From: Anaerolineaceae bacterium UBA5211
GTDB taxonomy: Bacteria; Chloroflexota; Anaerolineae; Anaerolineales; Anaerolineaceae
DNA: 22,838 nucleotides
Direction: 5' to 3'
Assembly (NCBI GenBank): GCA_002412595.1
Contig: DHVJ01000003.1
Coordinates: forward strand, 1 to 22,838
A model generated the notes under the pieces. That model was not told where the DNA came from. It ran no database searches and saw only the letters and a list, made by a program, of their open reading frames with translations. Below are positions 20,918-22,838 of this stretch, one piece after another. A program made the translations under genes and the position numbers. The first letter of the stretch is position 1, and every line of letters begins with the position of its first letter.

Positions 20918-22838
20918 TCACGGCAACATTTCCTCAAGAACCCGGATGAGTTCATTGCGCATTTTGGTAAACTCTTCTTTTGTCTGTTGCAGTTTTTCTC
21001 CAGCGCCGTCCAATTTACCGCTTTTCCCCAGCATTTCCAAATCTTCGCATAATTGTGAGAAAATGACTGCGCCAAAGGTCAGGCTTGCGCCTTTGATGGA
21101 ATGGGCCGTTTCGCCCAATGCCTGCGCATCTTCTCGCATCCAGGCATCCTCCAGATATTTCAACTGATTTTCGGTGTCATCCAGAAATTCCTGCGCCAGT
21201 GCCATGACCATATTGACATCTTCACCCTCATAGGGGAAATATTCTTTCAGCCTGGCAATTTCGATTGCATTGGATGAAACAGTTCTTTGGCCGGAAATTC
21301 CGGAGAAGCTCGGATTCTTGCTTTCCGGCATTTCTATCGGGGTCTCTTTTTCAATACCCACCGGCATGCATTTTTCCAGTGCTTCGCGCAGCTGCAGCAC
21401 GTTGACCGGTTTACTCAGATAATCATCCATGCCTGCGGCCAGGTATTCCGCTTGTTCGCCGCCCACTGCGTTGGCAGTTAATGCAATGATGCGCGGCTGG
21501 TTTTCCGGACTGAGTGTGGCGCGCAGGCGTTGGGTGGCTTGAATGCCGTTCAGTTCCGGCATTTGAATATCCATCAGCACAACATCATAATGCTGCCTGC
21601 GGAAAGATTCCAGCACTTCCAACCCGTTACCGGCCACATCTGCACGGTAGCCCAGGCGTTCCAACATCAACCGCACAACCTTTTGGTTGACCGGATGGTC
21701 TTCGGCCAGCAGAATGCGCAGCGGATGGCGCTTGCTCATTTGCCTGTCAAAGGTTTGTTCGCTTTCATGCGCATCTTCACACTCGCCTGCCACATGGCTG
21801 AGTACGCCACAAAGCGCTTCGTACAGGTTGGATGGCTTGATGGGTTTATTCAGGTAAGCGGCACTTAACCCTTCAGGCAGTTCAACATGTGATCCCAGTG
21901 AACTCAGGATGATCGTGGGAATTTGCTTTTCGCTGCGCCGTTTCAATTCAGCCGCAAGGGTCAGTCCGTCCATTTCTGGCATCTGCACATCCAATAACAT
22001 GACATCCACGTGTCTGCCGCCGGCCATGATCTCCAATGTTTCCCGGCCGGAAGAACAAATCACCGCTTTCATACCCCAGGAAGCCGTCATACGCGAAAGG
22101 ATCAGCCGGTTGGTGGCGTTGTCGTCCACGATTAATACAGTTTTTCCAGTCAAGTGCAAACGCGGAGATGTCGTTACGGGCCGGAGGGGTTCTTTGAGGA
22201 TTTTGAACGGCAGTGTGAAATAAAAAGTGCTGCCTTCCTCTGGTACACCGCTGCTTTCCACCCAGATTTTCCCGCCCATCAGGTCCACCAACCGTTTACA
22301 GATGGAAAGCCCCAGCCCTGTCCCGCCGAATCGGCGCGTGGTGGAGGCGTCGATCTGGGAGAAAAGGTTGAAGAGCCGATCTGTTTGGTCGAGTGGTATC
22401 CCGATGCCGGTATCCCGAACGGCAAAGCGCAGATTCGCAGAATCCGCGCTGCTTTCCGCCAACACTGTTGACACTTCTACTTCCCCTTTTTGGGTGAATT
22501 TGACTGCGTTGCTGAGCAGGTTGGCAATGATCTGGCGCAAGCGCGTCACATCGCCAACCACCACCGCGGGGATATTCTCATCGACGTTGTATAGTAATTC
22601 CAACCCTTTTTCCGAGGCTTGGTAAGCAACCAAATCCAGGGCAGATTCGATGCATTCGCGCAGTTCGAAAGGATGGAATTCCAATTCAAGTTTGTTGGCT
22701 TCGATTTTGGAAAAATCCAGGATGTCATTAATGATGGAGAGCAGTGCGTCGCCGCTCTTCCGGATGGTCTCGGCATATTCGCGTTGCTCCGCGTTCAGGG
22801 GGGTATCCAGCAGCAGGCTGGTCATGCCAATCACGCCG
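20918..22838 (-). CDS. Hybrid sensor histidine kinase (HisKA-HATPase-REC-REC-Hpt), 5' end outside window
   Basis: This is the C-terminal part (about 640 residues visible) of a BarA-like phosphorelay kinase. The first visible residues GVIGMTSLLLD directly follow the H-box, so the phosphorylated His lies just outside the window edge. HATPase motifs are present: N-box RQIIANLLSNAVKF (100-113), G1 DTGIGIP (141-147), F-box FNLFSQID and G2 GGTGLGLSI. Next come REC1 (about 231-345, D282 in LLDVQMPEMDG), REC2 (about 372-488, D422 in MDIQMPELNG) and a C-terminal Hpt (H578 in ETAHSIKGASLTFGA). Its sensor part is not visible. The stop overlaps a possible GTG start of the GGDEF gene, so the two are co-transcribed and probably exchange phosphate. 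Confidence 0.95.
   Translation of the reverse strand, partial: GVIGMTSLLLDTPLNAEQREYAETIRKSGDALLSIINDILDFSKIEANKLELEFHPFELRECIESALDLVAYQASEKGLELLYNVDENIPAVVVGDVTRLRQIIANLLSNAVKFTQKGEVEVSTVLAESSADSANLRFAVRDTGIGIPLDQTDRLFNLFSQIDASTTRRFGGTGLGLSICKRLVDLMGGKIWVESSGVPEEGSTFYFTLPFKILKEPLRPVTTSPRLHLTGKTVLIVDDNATNRLILSRMTASWGMKAVICSSGRETLEIMAGGRHVDVMLLDVQMPEMDGLTLAAELKRRSEKQIPTIILSSLGSHVELPEGLSAAYLNKPIKPSNLYEALCGVLSHVAGECEDAHESEQTFDRQMSKRHPLRILLAEDHPVNQKVVRLMLERLGYRADVAGNGLEVLESFRRQHYDVVLMDIQMPELNGIQATQRLRATLSPENQPRIIALTANAVGGEQAEYLAAGMDDYLSKPVNVLQLREALEKCMPVGIEKETPIEMPESKNPSFSGISGQRTVSSNAIEIARLKEYFPYEGEDVNMVMALAQEFLDDTENQLKYLEDAWMREDAQALGETAHSIKGASLTFGAVIFSQLCEDLEMLGKSGKLDGAGEKLQQTKEEFTKMRNELIRVLEEMLP

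Overview
The window looks like a chromosomal segment of a free-living, moderately GC-rich bacterium. I infer a member of the Chloroflexota (Anaerolineae-like). The grounds are strong Shine-Dalgarno sites, lipoprotein signal peptides, a giant secreted beta-helix protein, and families of C/G-rich palindromes next to DUF559 genes. This is inference from gene style; the window has no rRNA or other decisive marker, and I found no tRNA, CRISPR array or recognisable IS transposase.

Layout. (1) 1-1800, plus strand: the 3' end of purA and a complete purB, a purine-biosynthesis pair 4 nt apart. (2) 1801-2510: an array of three G/C-rich palindromic elements. The first two are each followed by a 102-nt piece that aligns without gaps to codons 79-112 of the DUF559 nuclease gene found 6 kb away. 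(3) 2511-7727, minus strand: a 1738-aa secreted beta-helix protein with two inserted PPC-like domains, ending at a perfect hairpin terminator. (4) 7728-8860: a possible structured RNA (minus strand), then an intact DUF559 endonuclease gene between inverted copies of the same palindrome, then a third 102-nt DUF559 piece. (5) 8860-10800: a visibly AT-rich island with two HEPN-like genes, one membrane-anchored. (6) 10831-15383: small housekeeping or accessory genes (CDF-like transporter, DUF1801, LysE exporter, DinB/ClbS-like, TPR-like, isochorismatase-like hydrolase, cupin, RibD-like reductase). (7) 15599-17157: two unrelated lipoproteins in tandem. (8) 17170-18564: a TetR regulator divergent from a LUD-domain (LutC-like) gene, with face-to-face promoters covered by one palindrome. 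(9) 18677-22838, minus strand: a TerB-like protein, then a hybrid histidine kinase (cut by the window edge) coupled to an Hpt-REC-REC-GGDEF diguanylate cyclase.

How the parts work together. purA and purB supply AMP synthesis. The kinase and GGDEF pair form a phosphorelay that should end in cyclic di-GMP production. TetR probably represses both itself and the LUD gene. The most unusual feature is the family of palindrome plus DUF559-tail cassettes. At 1851-2390 they form a tandem array, and at 8030-8775 they surround an intact nuclease gene. This resembles a nuclease-linked repeat system (compare REP/RAYT pairs), but mobility is unproven. The second candidate of interest is the pair of HEPN-like genes in the AT-rich island.
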